Below, one piece after another: positions 42,344-51,520 of a stretch of 54,663 nucleotides of DNA. This DNA comes from Lentisphaerales bacterium. Its GTDB lineage: Bacteria; Verrucomicrobiota; Lentisphaeria; Lentisphaerales; Lentisphaeraceae. A model generated the notes under the pieces. It saw only the letters and a program-made list of their open reading frames with translations, was not told the origin of the DNA and searched no databases. The stretch is taken from contig JAKVBD010000035.1 in assembly GCA_022446985.1 (NCBI GenBank), forward strand, positions 1-54,663, written 5' to 3'. Within the stretch, counting starts at the first letter, position 1. Each line of letters begins with the position of its first letter. A program made the translations under genes and the position numbers.

Positions 42344-44863
42344 GTGTCTAACTTTGATAGAAAACTAGATCAATCTGAAGTCGACTTTCTTGGCTCTTTG
42401 TACGATGAAATTGAGGTACAAGAATTTGAGACGGTAGAAGACCAGATTCGCCGTTTGGAAAGTCGGTATATCGATCGTAAGTTTCTGGCAGAAGGCGGGC
42501 TAAAGACGGTTGAAGTTGCCAATGATATTCTTACTGGTAGAGAAGTTGCTTTAGCGATTCCGCGTGATGGCGGAGATGGCGTCATTCGTGAGAAGTTTTT
42601 TCGAGAGGCCAGGCTCACTGCATCTTTGGAACATCCAAACATAATTCCCGTTTACGATCTTGGCCTGGATGCCGTTGATCAGCCTTACTTTGCGATGAAG
42701 CTCATAAAAGGTCGAACTTTGAAGGAGCTTTATAAAAAAGAAGAACTTGGACTGAATGAAAAACTAAATATTCTTATTAAAGTCTGCGATGCTATCTCTT
42801 ATGCTCATTCACAGCAGATCATTCATTTAGACCTCAAGCCGGATAATATACAAATCAGCTCATTCGGTGAAGTGACGGTCTGTGATTGGGGACTTGCCAA
42901 ATCTCAAGGCGGATTGGAGAAAACCGGAGATACTGTTGAAGGGCTTGATCAGTTCGAGATAGACAACATGACTCTTGATGGAGTTATAAAAGGAACTCCC
43001 GGTTACATGGCTCCGGAACAGATTTCAGGTGACCCTAAAAATGCTCGCACGGATGTTTATGCTTTGGGAGCCATACTTTTTGAAATGCTTTATGACGACA
43101 CTCCGGTGCAAGGGGATACGGTTGTAGATCTCGTGAAAATGACTTTGAGAGGCAAGCTGGTTATACCAAGTCGAGAGGTACCCGCTCCCTTAAAGGCTGT
43201 TGCTTTAAAAGCTTTAAGCTTAAGGCCTGAAGATCGTTATAATTCAGCTGAAGAATTTCAAGATGATATTCAAAACTACCTTTCAGGGAGAGCAACTGCT
43301 GCAGAGAATGCCGGTCTGGGAAGACTTTTTGTTTTACTGGTCAGGAGAAATAAAGCTTTAAGCCTCACGCTGGTAGCCTCACTGGTTATTTTGGTGACTT
43401 CTACTCTGCAGTTTATCGATAGTATTCAGCAGCGGGAAAAAGAGGCCCGTGATTTACTTGCGAAGTACGAAAAGGAAAATAAAGATAAATTGACTTTAGC
43501 TGAAGATGCAGAACCAAGACTGACAGCTAAGATCAACGACGAACTCGAACGTTATAAACTCTCTTCTGCAGAGCTAAGTATAAGTAAGTTTTTAGAGCTA
43601 TTGCCAAACTCTGAAAAAGGAAGATTGTTTAAAGGGCGCTTAGCTTTTTTAATGAATGACTATGAGACTGCTTTAGAGTTTATGCAGGCTCCTGAAACGC
43701 CTATAGATATAGTTGTTTTGAAATACCTTAAATCACCAAGGTTGAAATCCAACAAAACAAGATTTGTAGACGGGCTTTTTAAAATACACGATCATGGCGC
43801 GATGAAGTATTTGCGAGCTTTTAATAATTCTGTAGAAAGTCGTGGTGTTCAAACTTATATAAATGAAATCGCTGCCAAGTGGCGTTTTGTTCAGGATTCC
43901 TGGCATTTATTGGACGTCGCATCATTAGCCAATGAACAACAAAAGCAGGAAATCCTAAAAAGGGTCTTCAGTCTTTTGTCCAAGAGTAGTTGGTCTGGAA
44001 CTCCAGATTTAGCTCATGCTGCAGCGAGAGTTATAGAAGATGATGATCTTCGTGAGCGTTTTCTAAAACTCTTTACACGGAATATTGCTCTGATGAGAAA
44101 GGTTTCTGCCAGTGGCAGTACATTAAATCCAGTTTACCATGCAGTAGATGGCAGGAAGGCAAAACCTTCAAATCGTTGGGAAGCAGGGCCATGTCCAGTT
44201 TATATGACTGTAGATCTCGGCGAAATTCGCCAATTCAACAAGATTCTTATCTACTTCAAGAGAAGCAAAATAATTACCTTTTACTATAAGATTTCTTACT
44301 CTACAGATGGCAAGAATTTCCAAGAACTGATTGATGCATCTCAAAATAAAGTGATAGAAGAAATAAAGCCTTTAACTCACCGTTTCCCGACAATTATCGG
44401 CCGTTATATAAGATTAACTGCCTTGGGCAACTCTGAAAATGACCGGGCTTTTGTGCGTGAGTTTGAAGTCTATGAAGAGGTCAAAAACCTTGCAGTAGGG
44501 CAGTATTGTACTCAAGATGGTGAGAGTATGGTTAATTTGACAAATGGTACCAGTTATACAGGTGCATATACCGAGCTTAAAAGGAATGCACCAGTTGTGA
44601 TTGATCTTGGGGAGGTCTGTGAAATGGCCGGGGCAAAAGTGTCTTTTAAAAGACGAGAAGAATTACCTTACCGTTTGTATTACTCTATGGATGGTCAGGA
44701 ATATAAAGCCGCTGATCACAGTGCTGAGAGCGTAAAATACTGGCGGACTTTTGAAGCGGTCAAGGGACGTTATGTAAAAGTCGAATTCCCTCAGGATAAA
44801 CTGATTTACGTCAATGAGATTCGAATTTTAAAAGCTAGCCAATATCTCGATTCAGCCGAATAA
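42344..44863 (+). CDS. Membrane Ser/Thr protein kinase with WNK-like lysine placement and discoidin-like domains
   Basis: In this 839-residue protein the kinase domain (about 45-315) keeps the alpha-C Glu88, HLDLKPDN (Asp163, Lys165, Asn168), DWG (Asp181) and APE. However, the beta-3 VAIK Lys is Ala71 (EVALAIPR), and the third Gly of the glycine loop is Lys54 (AEGGLKTVEV). This mirrors WNK kinases, where the catalytic Lys moved to strand 2. A transmembrane helix lies at about 338-357. A helical region follows, then two F5/8-type C (discoidin)-like modules (VYMTVDLGEIRQFNKILIYF and PVVIDLGEVCEMAGAKVSF), likely periplasmic and ligand-binding. The start is GTG 42344. An ECF sigma gene converges and overlaps by 29 bases. 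Confidence 0.87.
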   Translation: MSNFDRKLDQSEVDFLGSLYDEIEVQEFETVEDQIRRLESRYIDRKFLAEGGLKTVEVANDILTGREVALAIPRDGGDGVIREKFFREARLTASLEHPNIIPVYDLGLDAVDQPYFAMKLIKGRTLKELYKKEELGLNEKLNILIKVCDAISYAHSQQIIHLDLKPDNIQISSFGEVTVCDWGLAKSQGGLEKTGDTVEGLDQFEIDNMTLDGVIKGTPGYMAPEQISGDPKNARTDVYALGAILFEMLYDDTPVQGDTVVDLVKMTLRGKLVIPSREVPAPLKAVALKALSLRPEDRYNSAEEFQDDIQNYLSGRATAAENAGLGRLFVLLVRRNKALSLTLVASLVILVTSTLQFIDSIQQREKEARDLLAKYEKENKDKLTLAEDAEPRLTAKINDELERYKLSSAELSISKFLELLPNSEKGRLFKGRLAFLMNDYETALEFMQAPETPIDIVVLKYLKSPRLKSNKTRFVDGLFKIHDHGAMKYLRAFNNSVESRGVQTYINEIAAKWRFVQDSWHLLDVASLANEQQKQEILKRVFSLLSKSSWSGTPDLAHAAARVIEDDDLRERFLKLFTRNIALMRKVSASGSTLNPVYHAVDGRKAKPSNRWEAGPCPVYMTVDLGEIRQFNKILIYFKRSKIITFYYKISYSTDGKNFQELIDASQNKVIEEIKPLTHRFPTIIGRYIRLTALGNSENDRAFVREFEVYEEVKNLAVGQYCTQDGESMVNLTNGTSYTGAYTELKRNAPVVIDLGEVCEMAGAKVSFKRREELPYRLYYSMDGQEYKAADHSAESVKYWRTFEAVKGRYVKVEFPQDKLIYVNEIRILKASQYLDSAE

Positions 44864-45413
44864 TCTCTTTTTGTATAGCTTTTTGAACGCGCATTTTATA
44901 AACCCGTACGCTGCTTTCTGAGATGCTGAATTGCTGAGATATTTCTTTGTCTTTCATGTCTTTGCTAGTGCATAGGAAAATTTCTATAACTTGCTCAGAG
45001 AAAGAGCTTTTTATGTTGTCGAATGCTTTTTGAGCAATGAACAGCTTCCACTCTTGCTCGGCGATTTTTTCAACTTCCGGTTCGCTTATTTTTTCTACCT
45101 GATTAAGGGCTTCAACCGGCTGGCTGTATTTGCGATAAAAGCGACAAGTTGCATGTTTTGTTATGACTGATAACCAACTTCTGAAGCGGCTTTTACCTTC
45201 TCTATATTCAAATTTTGGAAGGGCCTTCCAGGCATCTAGCAGGACACTTTGCATGACATCTTTGCTATCCTCATGGGGAACACCCATTTTAAGGATAATA
45301 GCATAGATGTAGTTTTCATAAGTTTGCACGAAGTCTTCCCAGGAATTATCACAAGGAGTCTTCTGTAGTCTCTCAATTAGAGTTAAACGGGTTTTATCAT
45401 ACTCAATAGCCAT
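44835..45413 (-). CDS. ECF-type sigma factor
   Basis: This is a sigma-70-family extracytoplasmic-function factor of about 192 residues. Region 2 is EDSKDVMQSVLLDAWKAL and RFRSWLSVITKHATCRFYRK. Region 4 is SSFSEQVIEIFLCTSKDM and KEISQQFSISESSVRVYKMR, a helix-turn-helix for the -35 element. ATG 45413 is taken as the start; GTG 45434 would add 7 residues. No anti-sigma gene follows. Instead its 3' end overlaps the kinase gene, fitting the sigma/kinase pairing seen in Planctomycetes and relatives. Confidence 0.88.
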   Translation of the reverse strand: MAIEYDKTRLTLIERLQKTPCDNSWEDFVQTYENYIYAIILKMGVPHEDSKDVMQSVLLDAWKALPKFEYREGKSRFRSWLSVITKHATCRFYRKYSQPVEALNQVEKISEPEVEKIAEQEWKLFIAQKAFDNIKSSFSEQVIEIFLCTSKDMKDKEISQQFSISESSVRVYKMRVQKAIQKEIIRLNRDIG

Positions 45414-45591
45414 AGCACACCATACATTTATCACATAATAAAATAAAGAAGAAGAGTAACATAATACTCGTTACATTTATTATAATAAAATCTGTAACAA
45501 AGTGAAATAACAGCATCTTTTATTGTCACAGGCGTCTAATAAAAGGACTTCAAAAAGTACACTCATTCGTGTGATGTAAAAAAGAGAGCTT

Positions 45592-47418
45592 ATGAAAAAA
45601 ATATTTTTATCCTTAGTTCTGGCGGGAGCTGCGGCATGCACCTCGACCCCAGAAAATGCAGAAGTACCATTAACGCACGGTCCAATTCTAGGTGGCTTGA
45701 CTTCGAGTTCAGTGAAGGTCTGGGGCAGAACTGAAGTGCCTGGCAGTTTTCACATTCGTTATGGACAAAACCAAGAAGAACTAAATCATCGGTCAAAAGT
45801 CGCTCAGACTGTTCTGGGTAAAGATAATACTGCAGCTTTGGAGTTAAAATCTTTAAAGCCGGACACTAAGTATGTTTACGCAATTTTTGTCGGCGATAAA
45901 CAGGTTAGTCCTCATGGCTCTTTTAAGACTTTGCCGGATCAGAAATTACTTAAGTCTGAATTAAATCCCGAGGGGCTTTTTAACTTTTCATTTGAGTTTG
46001 CCTGCGGTAATAATCAAAGCCCTGGAAATGGCGTAGGCCCTCATGTGCCTTTTTATGATATTTTAAATGAGCAGTTTCAAGATAAAATTGATTTCGCTAT
46101 TCAAAATGGCGATTGGATTTATGAAGAGAAGCGCGATTACTCCGTAGCTGAGTGGCAGAAGCAGACAAAGAGCAGTGAAGTGCCAAGTTTTGTTAAGCTG
46201 GCTCCTAATCTTCCTGGAGTTTGGGAAAATTATAAGACTTACATAGATCGTGCTCCTAATCTAAGAGAATGGCACCGCAATAAGCCGACATTTTTTACAT
46301 TTGATGACCACGAGTTGCTCAACGATATTATAGGTACAGGGACAACTGGTTACAGAAGTCGACGTGCCGCTTTCAGAGATATCGGTACTCAAGGCTGGTA
46401 TGATTACCTTGGTTGGTCCAACCCGACTGAGACTCAACAGGAGATTCTCTTCGGTGAAGCAAGTTTAACTAAAGGTTCTGATGTTCTCGTAGATAAGTCA
46501 GTAGACTTTACAAAAATAGACCTATATCAGGCTTCAAATCTTATTGTCCATTGGAGTACAAAAGATGCCGGCGATATGGACAGTAAAACTGGTGACTTCA
46601 AAGGCGGCGATCCAAATTCGAAAGTTTATGAAATAGTTGAGGTTTTAGATAAACACAGAGTGAAAATTAAGCCTGAAGCCGCAGCCACTAAGAAAAGTAA
46701 ATACTCCATAGGGCGTTACTCCTTTGGTAGTTTTAAAGTTGGTAATTGTCGATTTATTTTGCTGGATACCAAGTCTCATCGCGACGTTCACGACATTAAG
46801 AACCCAGGTAAGAAAGGCATTTCTATGATTGGTAAGAAACAGCGTCGGTGGATGATGGATCTTATGGCAAAAAAGGATGCTGATTTTTACTTCTTGTTTT
46901 CATCGGTGAATTTTATGGTGCCACATGTCGGTGGAGGCGGTGGAAAGAATCACTTTGCCGCAACTAAAGATGATGCCTGGACGGTATTTTTTGATGAGCG
47001 CGAACAGCTCATTGACTTTTGGGACAAACTGGGAAAGAAGGTTTTTATTCTCTCTGGAGACCTTCACAACTCTTACTCAGTTAAAATAACAGATTCAGTT
47101 TGGGAGTTTGCTTCTGGACCTCACAATTCTGTGAATCACCGAGCTCAAGATGAAGGCGATCGTCCTGTAAATGGACCATTTAAGTATGGACCAAGAGCTT
47201 GTGATATCCGCTGGTCATCTACTGCTCTGGGGGATATCCCGCGTGAAGCCCGTATGTTCCCGCATTTCTGTGTAATTAAGGTTAATAATGTTTTCAATAA
47301 CCCTAAAGAGTTAGGGGGGAAGAGATCGGTTGCTTATCCAATACCTCATGTGATAGTGCAGTTTTATGATGCCCTAACAGGAGAACTAAAGTATGCAGAA
47401 TCAGTGCATGCTAAGTAA
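45592..47418 (+). CDS. phoD: PhoD-like alkaline phosphatase lipoprotein
   Basis: This 608-residue exported phosphatase has a lipobox near the N-terminus (LVLAGAAACTS), a fibronectin-like N-terminal domain (SSSVKVWGRTE, LKPDTKYVYAIF) and a metallophosphatase core. The core has FACGNNQS, IQNGDWIYEE, TFDDHELLND, ILLDTKSHRD and FILSGDLHNSYS, which supply the Asp/Asn/His metal ligands of PhoD/UshA-type enzymes. Substrates would be phosphomono- or diesters in the periplasm or at the cell surface. A terminator follows. Pho-type control is plausible, but no clear Pho box was identified. Confidence 0.9.
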   Translation: MKKIFLSLVLAGAAACTSTPENAEVPLTHGPILGGLTSSSVKVWGRTEVPGSFHIRYGQNQEELNHRSKVAQTVLGKDNTAALELKSLKPDTKYVYAIFVGDKQVSPHGSFKTLPDQKLLKSELNPEGLFNFSFEFACGNNQSPGNGVGPHVPFYDILNEQFQDKIDFAIQNGDWIYEEKRDYSVAEWQKQTKSSEVPSFVKLAPNLPGVWENYKTYIDRAPNLREWHRNKPTFFTFDDHELLNDIIGTGTTGYRSRRAAFRDIGTQGWYDYLGWSNPTETQQEILFGEASLTKGSDVLVDKSVDFTKIDLYQASNLIVHWSTKDAGDMDSKTGDFKGGDPNSKVYEIVEVLDKHRVKIKPEAAATKKSKYSIGRYSFGSFKVGNCRFILLDTKSHRDVHDIKNPGKKGISMIGKKQRRWMMDLMAKKDADFYFLFSSVNFMVPHVGGGGGKNHFAATKDDAWTVFFDEREQLIDFWDKLGKKVFILSGDLHNSYSVKITDSVWEFASGPHNSVNHRAQDEGDRPVNGPFKYGPRACDIRWSSTALGDIPREARMFPHFCVIKVNNVFNNPKELGGKRSVAYPIPHVIVQFYDALTGELKYAESVHAK

Positions 47419-47440
47419 TAACTCTTAAGAATTTGAAAAA

Positions 47441-47470
47441 GGCTGAGCAGTATTTGCTCAGTCTTTTTTT
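47441..47470 (+). terminator. Terminator after phoD
   Basis: GGCTGAGCA (47441-47449) pairs with TGCTCAGTC (47455-47463) with one G-U pair, followed by a T run. Confidence 0.88.
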
Positions 47471-47473
47471 ATT

Positions 47474-47503
47474 CCCGTACCCGTACCCGTACCCGTACTC
47501 GTT
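47474..47503. repeat. CCCGTA hexamer repeat
   Basis: Four perfect tandem CCCGTA units and a degenerate fifth (CTCGTT) lie just after the phoD terminator. They are a simple-sequence block in non-coding DNA. Confidence 0.85.
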
Positions 47504-47880
47504 TATCTTTGAGCCCTTTGGCGAAATACCGTTTGCCGTAAGCTTCTATCCTTGGAGAATCATAGGCACATTTATAGGTGGAATACAACACAGAGTCCTA
47601 TAAGGCGTTACTCTCTTCATGCTTAATTAATGAGTGATATATGAGTCTTCCAAAAAACATTTATATAGGCGTATTCATATTTTAAAGATTTATCTATAAA
47701 TTTCTGATGGAGTGTTTACAGCCTTTGGCTGGTATAGCAATATCTGATTTTGCTCTTGACGAGTACCTTACGCGGAGTCGCAGACATATGGATATGTTCA
47801 GGCTTCCTTTAGGAAGTTTAAAGTTATGTCCTGTAAGTGTGGATCTTTATTGTTAAATCAAGAATAAACTCTTTCCTAAA
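47504..47880. other. Intergenic stretch without a supported gene
   Basis: About 380 bases contain no plausible reading frame. They hold a copy of the short dispersed repeat (47770-47787) and a small hairpin GGCTTCC/GGAAGTT near 47802-47820. With the hexamer array next to it, this gap looks like a landing site for repeats. Confidence 0.45.
47770..47787. repeat. Dispersed short repeat, copy 2
   Basis: ACGCGGAGTCGCAGACAT matches 29170-29187 at 16 of 18 positions. Confidence 0.5.
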
Positions 47881-47885
47881 ACGAG

Positions 47886-47916
47886 AAAAGCCCATGAGAG
47901 GGTTACTCTCATAGGC
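47886..47916 (-). terminator. Terminator of the sulfatase-like operon
   Basis: On the minus strand GCCTATGAGAG (47906-47916) pairs with CTCTCATGGGC (47890-47900), then TTTTCTCG. It closes the DUF1552/DUF1592/sulfatase-like operon. Confidence 0.85.
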
Positions 47917-47938
47917 TTGAATTGAAAGAGGGGAAAAA

Positions 47939-49111
47939 TTACTTCTCTAAAGTTTCAACTTTAACGAGTTTGTCCGCCTTAGGTTTTACACCGAGGAAAT
48001 CTCTTTCGTAGATCATTTTAAGGCGAACTCTTTCACCGGCATAGTGCTTGTCGTTATTTTTACCAATTAGCAGGTTCATCTTTTGTTCCGGGTCGAAGTG
48101 GAGACCAAAGATACGGTCATTTGTATGGTAAACATAGTACCAGGAACGAATAAGCTTTTCTTTACCGGCATCGCAGTAGATCCAGTTCTTTTTGATCCGT
48201 GGATCAAGATCACCACCAATAGCAGGTTTGAATGATTTGCTGTTCTCTTTTTCCTTTAGCTGAATACCAGCTAAGTCTGCAATGGTTGGAGCGAAATCAG
48301 AGCCATCGATCAAATCTCTGGTGAAAAGACCATTTTCTGGAACCAATGGTGATTTTACAATTAAAGGTAAACGCAGATCTTTGTCGCGGACGACAAATGT
48401 CTCTTTCTTGTATTTCTTGCCTTTATCAAATGGGTTGCGAGTTACTGACTTACTCGTTTTAGAAGTCATTTTAGCGTGAAGCTTTGTACCGGTAATTGAA
48501 GTAAAGATTACTGTGACTGGAGCTGAGGCTTTAGTTAATGAGTCTATTCCTTTAACAAAACGGTCGATACTCTTTACATAGCTTTGATAGTCCTCTTTAG
48601 TCTTTAAGTTTTTTGCCGAAAAGCGCACAAAAACAAATGATTTTTGTTTCTGTTTCATAATACTGACGACAGATTCTGCCAGAGAGCTTTTCAGCTTTAC
48701 GTTCTGAATACTTCCAGAGTTCAGTGAGTAGTACTGAAAGCCAGCTTGTTTGATGGTATTGGCATTATTCAGTAAAGTTCCTGAATTAGCGGAACCAACA
48801 TAGTAAGTTTTGTAGCCGGCTTTTTTGAGTAAAGCAGGGAAGGCAGTTCCTTGACCTTTGTAAGATCCCGAGAGGAAGTTCTTCTCGGCTTTTTTCTTAT
48901 CGATATCAGTCTGCCAGTTAGTGGTAAACTTCAGGCCATTATTTGCCAGTTTATCGATTGCTGGAGTTTTTACTTCAGAGCCATAAGCTCCAATCCAGTC
49001 GCGGCTTAATTCATCGGCAGCGATTAATAGAATTCTTGACTCTGCCGCAATTGAACTGAGGCTGAGAGCAAGGAAAACAAGAAGTGAAATTATTTTTGTA
49101 TTCATATTCAA
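47939..49111 (-). CDS. Exported sulfatase-like protein lacking the formylglycine motif
   Basis: This 390-residue protein has a signal peptide (IISLLVFLALSLSSIAAE). The alkaline-phosphatase/sulfatase fold is recognisable from AADELSRDWIGAYGSEVKTP (start, where active sulfatases have DD in a metal site), FPALLKKAGYKTYYVG, RDKDLRLPLIVKSPLVP and DFAPTIADLAGI. The catalytic C/S-x-P-x-R motif expected near residue 70 is replaced by QTDIDKKKAEKNFLSGSY, and other metal ligands are worn. It is probably not an active sulfatase; a binding or structural role is more likely. It follows the DUF1592 gene by 6 bases in one operon. Confidence 0.8.
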   Translation of the reverse strand: MNMNTKIISLLVFLALSLSSIAAESRILLIAADELSRDWIGAYGSEVKTPAIDKLANNGLKFTTNWQTDIDKKKAEKNFLSGSYKGQGTAFPALLKKAGYKTYYVGSANSGTLLNNANTIKQAGFQYYSLNSGSIQNVKLKSSLAESVVSIMKQKQKSFVFVRFSAKNLKTKEDYQSYVKSIDRFVKGIDSLTKASAPVTVIFTSITGTKLHAKMTSKTSKSVTRNPFDKGKKYKKETFVVRDKDLRLPLIVKSPLVPENGLFTRDLIDGSDFAPTIADLAGIQLKEKENSKSFKPAIGGDLDPRIKKNWIYCDAGKEKLIRSWYYVYHTNDRIFGLHFDPEQKMNLLIGKNNDKHYAGERVRLKMIYERDFLGVKPKADKLVKVETLEK

Positions 49112-49117
49112 CCTCGA

Positions 49118-51511
49118 TTAATTGTTCAGGAAGAGATCGCTGGTAACGATCTGTTGAATTAAAGTCTGCATACCGTTGCCTTTTTGATTCAGCTCATGGC
49201 TCATTTTTTCCAAAGACTGCTGGTCAAGGAAAGTCAGGCGACGACCTATGGCGTACATAGTCATTCTTTCGAGTAAGCCGTGAACAACATCATTTGATCT
49301 GTTTGTTAAGTACTGCTTGAGACCTTCAGGACCGTCGAACTTCACACCATCATTGGCTTCCACATAGGCATTGATTGGCGTCTTTTTCTTTTCGACAACA
49401 TACTGCTGACGGAAACGGCCAATGTGGTCAAATTTTTCTAGGGCCAGTCCAAAGTGATCAAACTTGGCGTGGCAGTTAGCACAGCTTGCTTCTTCACGGT
49501 GTAGCTCCAGGAGGTCACGAACTGTTTTGGCAGCGCTGGTGTCAGGAGCGATTTCTGGAACGTCTGGTGGCGGAGCAGGTGGTTCAAAACCGAGAATTTT
49601 TTCCATAACCCAGGCACCTCGTTTAACTGGTAGAGATTCAACGCCATTACCAGTGACGGCCATTAAACCAGCCATGCCGGTTAAACCTCCGCGGTCTTTC
49701 ATGGTTGCCGGGAAATTAACACGGCGCATATGAGCTCCAGTAACTCCAGGAACACCATAGAGCTTAGCGAGACCTTCATTGAGGTAAGAGTAGTTTGCCG
49801 TTACGAGAGTCGAGATGTCGCGGTTATTGTGAATCATGTCGGTAATGAAAAGGCGGACTTCTTCACCCATGGCTTTCTCAAGATTGTAGTCGTAGTAAAT
49901 TCGGTCATTTTTCGGATTCGGTGGCATGGAACCGAGGTTTTTCAGTTCAAGCCAGTGATCAGTGAAGTTCTCAACAAAAGATTCAGCTTTTGGATCCTTA
50001 AGCATTCTAACAACTTCCTGTTGAAGAGTAGATTTGCTTTTCAGTTTTCCCTGACGTGCAAGACTTGTAAGTCTATCATCTGGAGTTGAGGACCAGAGGA
50101 AGTAGGACATTCTTGAAGCAATTTCATGCTGATCCAGGTGAGTTTTTCCCTGGTCGCCTTCTTCAACCTGTTAAACAAATTCAGGCGATACCAGAATGGT
50201 AGTCATGCCGGCTTTGGCAGCGGTCCAGATATTTTTACTATCTTCAAATTTCTTGGCAGCAACTTTAGAGAAGGCATATTCTTTGTGTGGATCGATTGGA
50301 CCTCTAAAAGCCTTTGCTGCAAGTTTTTTCAATGAGTCATTTAACTCATCAAAGCTTGAGTCATTTTTAAGGGTGCTAAAGAATTCCTGAAAACCCGGTA
50401 GTGGCCATTGTTTATAGTGAGGACCATCAATAGAAGCTGTAATTATTTGAAGCTCAGGACCTGCTCCCTGATACATTTCCATCGGATTTCTGGTAACTGA
50501 GTAGACTGCATCTTTAGAGTACTTTGGAATAACTTTGCGCTTGATCTTTTTAGTCGAACCGTCGGGACCATTCAACCAGACGATCTTGACTGCAGCTCCT
50601 TTACGTAGAGTTGCTGATAGTTTGATCTTTCCCGGCTTTTCATCATTTACTTCAAATTCACCAAGATTGATTGTATAAGGCAGAGTGTTCGATAAGTCAT
50701 AGGCGATGACTGCAACACGCGACTTTTGATCGTAATCATACGATTTGAGCATGTTGGGGAAGGCTTTTTTAAGTCTGTTGAGCATAACGGCTTCAAACTC
50801 GATGTTATAAGTTCCGTCTTCAGGAGCTCTCCAGTCTCGTTTGGCTCTAAGGTTAATATGCTGACGGCCGATGAGGCGACTGGCATAGTGGCGTTTACCC
50901 ATCTCTTTAGAATCGCTTTTGTAGTCAGTTTTCTTGACTGCTGGTCTTTCACCAGGGCGCACGACACGCTCAGCAACCATACGGGCAGACTTGAGCATTT
51001 CTGTAAGTAGAAAGTCAGAAGTAACCAGACCTTTGCCGATGGTATTCAGGCCAGCAACTTCGCCATCATCCGGGAAGGCTATTGAAGGATCGAAATCATT
51101 CAGGTTCAGATGAAAGAGATCGCGCATAGTGAGGTTATACTCGAGCTTATTTAAGCGGCGCATAACAGTTTGCTGAGAACGCGGATCGAGATGCTCGCGA
51201 ATTTCAGTAGTTTTGTTAGTCAGCCAGGCGATAGCATCTTCAACTTCTTTTGGAGTCGGTTGCTTCTTAGCTTTTTTAGGAGGCATATCAGCGAGGTTCA
51301 GAACATCTAGAATTTCCTGATAAGTTTCACCTGTGTGGTAAGACATGTCGCCATATTTAATGTTATCGAAACGGCGGTCACCTTTGTCGAGGTCTTCATC
51401 GTGACAGTTTATGCAGTACTTCTCGACGAAGGGTTTGATTTTAAACTCTGCCGCGCCGGCTGACATGCCGTAAGCGCCAAGGAGAACCAGTGTAGTGAGT
51501 TTTTTAAGCAT
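49118..51511 (-). pseudogene. DUF1587/1592/1588/1585 cytochrome-type protein, one in-frame stop
   Basis: Together the two parts make one planctomycete-type protein of about 797 residues. It has a signal peptide, heme motif CINCH near residue 34, DUF1587 region (MRRLNKLEYNLTMRDLFHL), DUF1595/1592 (VSPEFV, SYFLWSSTPDDRL), DUF1588 (CANCHAKFDHFGLALEKFD) and DUF1585 C-terminus (TLIQQIVTSDLF). A TAA at 50171-50173 separates SPEFV from QVEEGD in the same frame. Relatives have Tyr or Leu there, so a single base change fits. No frameshift is visible and both halves look well conserved. It sits between the DUF1552 gene and the sulfatase-like gene. Confidence 0.85.
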
Positions 51512-51520
51512 AAGGCCTCC

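Noticed and set aside
42344..44863. Pseudokinase
   Set aside because: Only the beta-3 Lys is missing; all other catalytic residues remain and a Lys sits in the glycine loop, which fits a moved rather than a lost function.
47939..49111. Active sulfatase matured by the FGE-domain protein
   Set aside because: The sulfatase-like protein has no C/S-x-P-x-R motif, and the FGE-domain protein lacks a signal peptide.
49118..50110. Independent gene starting at MSYFLWSS
   Set aside because: The sequence before it continues the DUF1592 domain in the same frame back to the TAA, and no ribosome site precedes the ATG.
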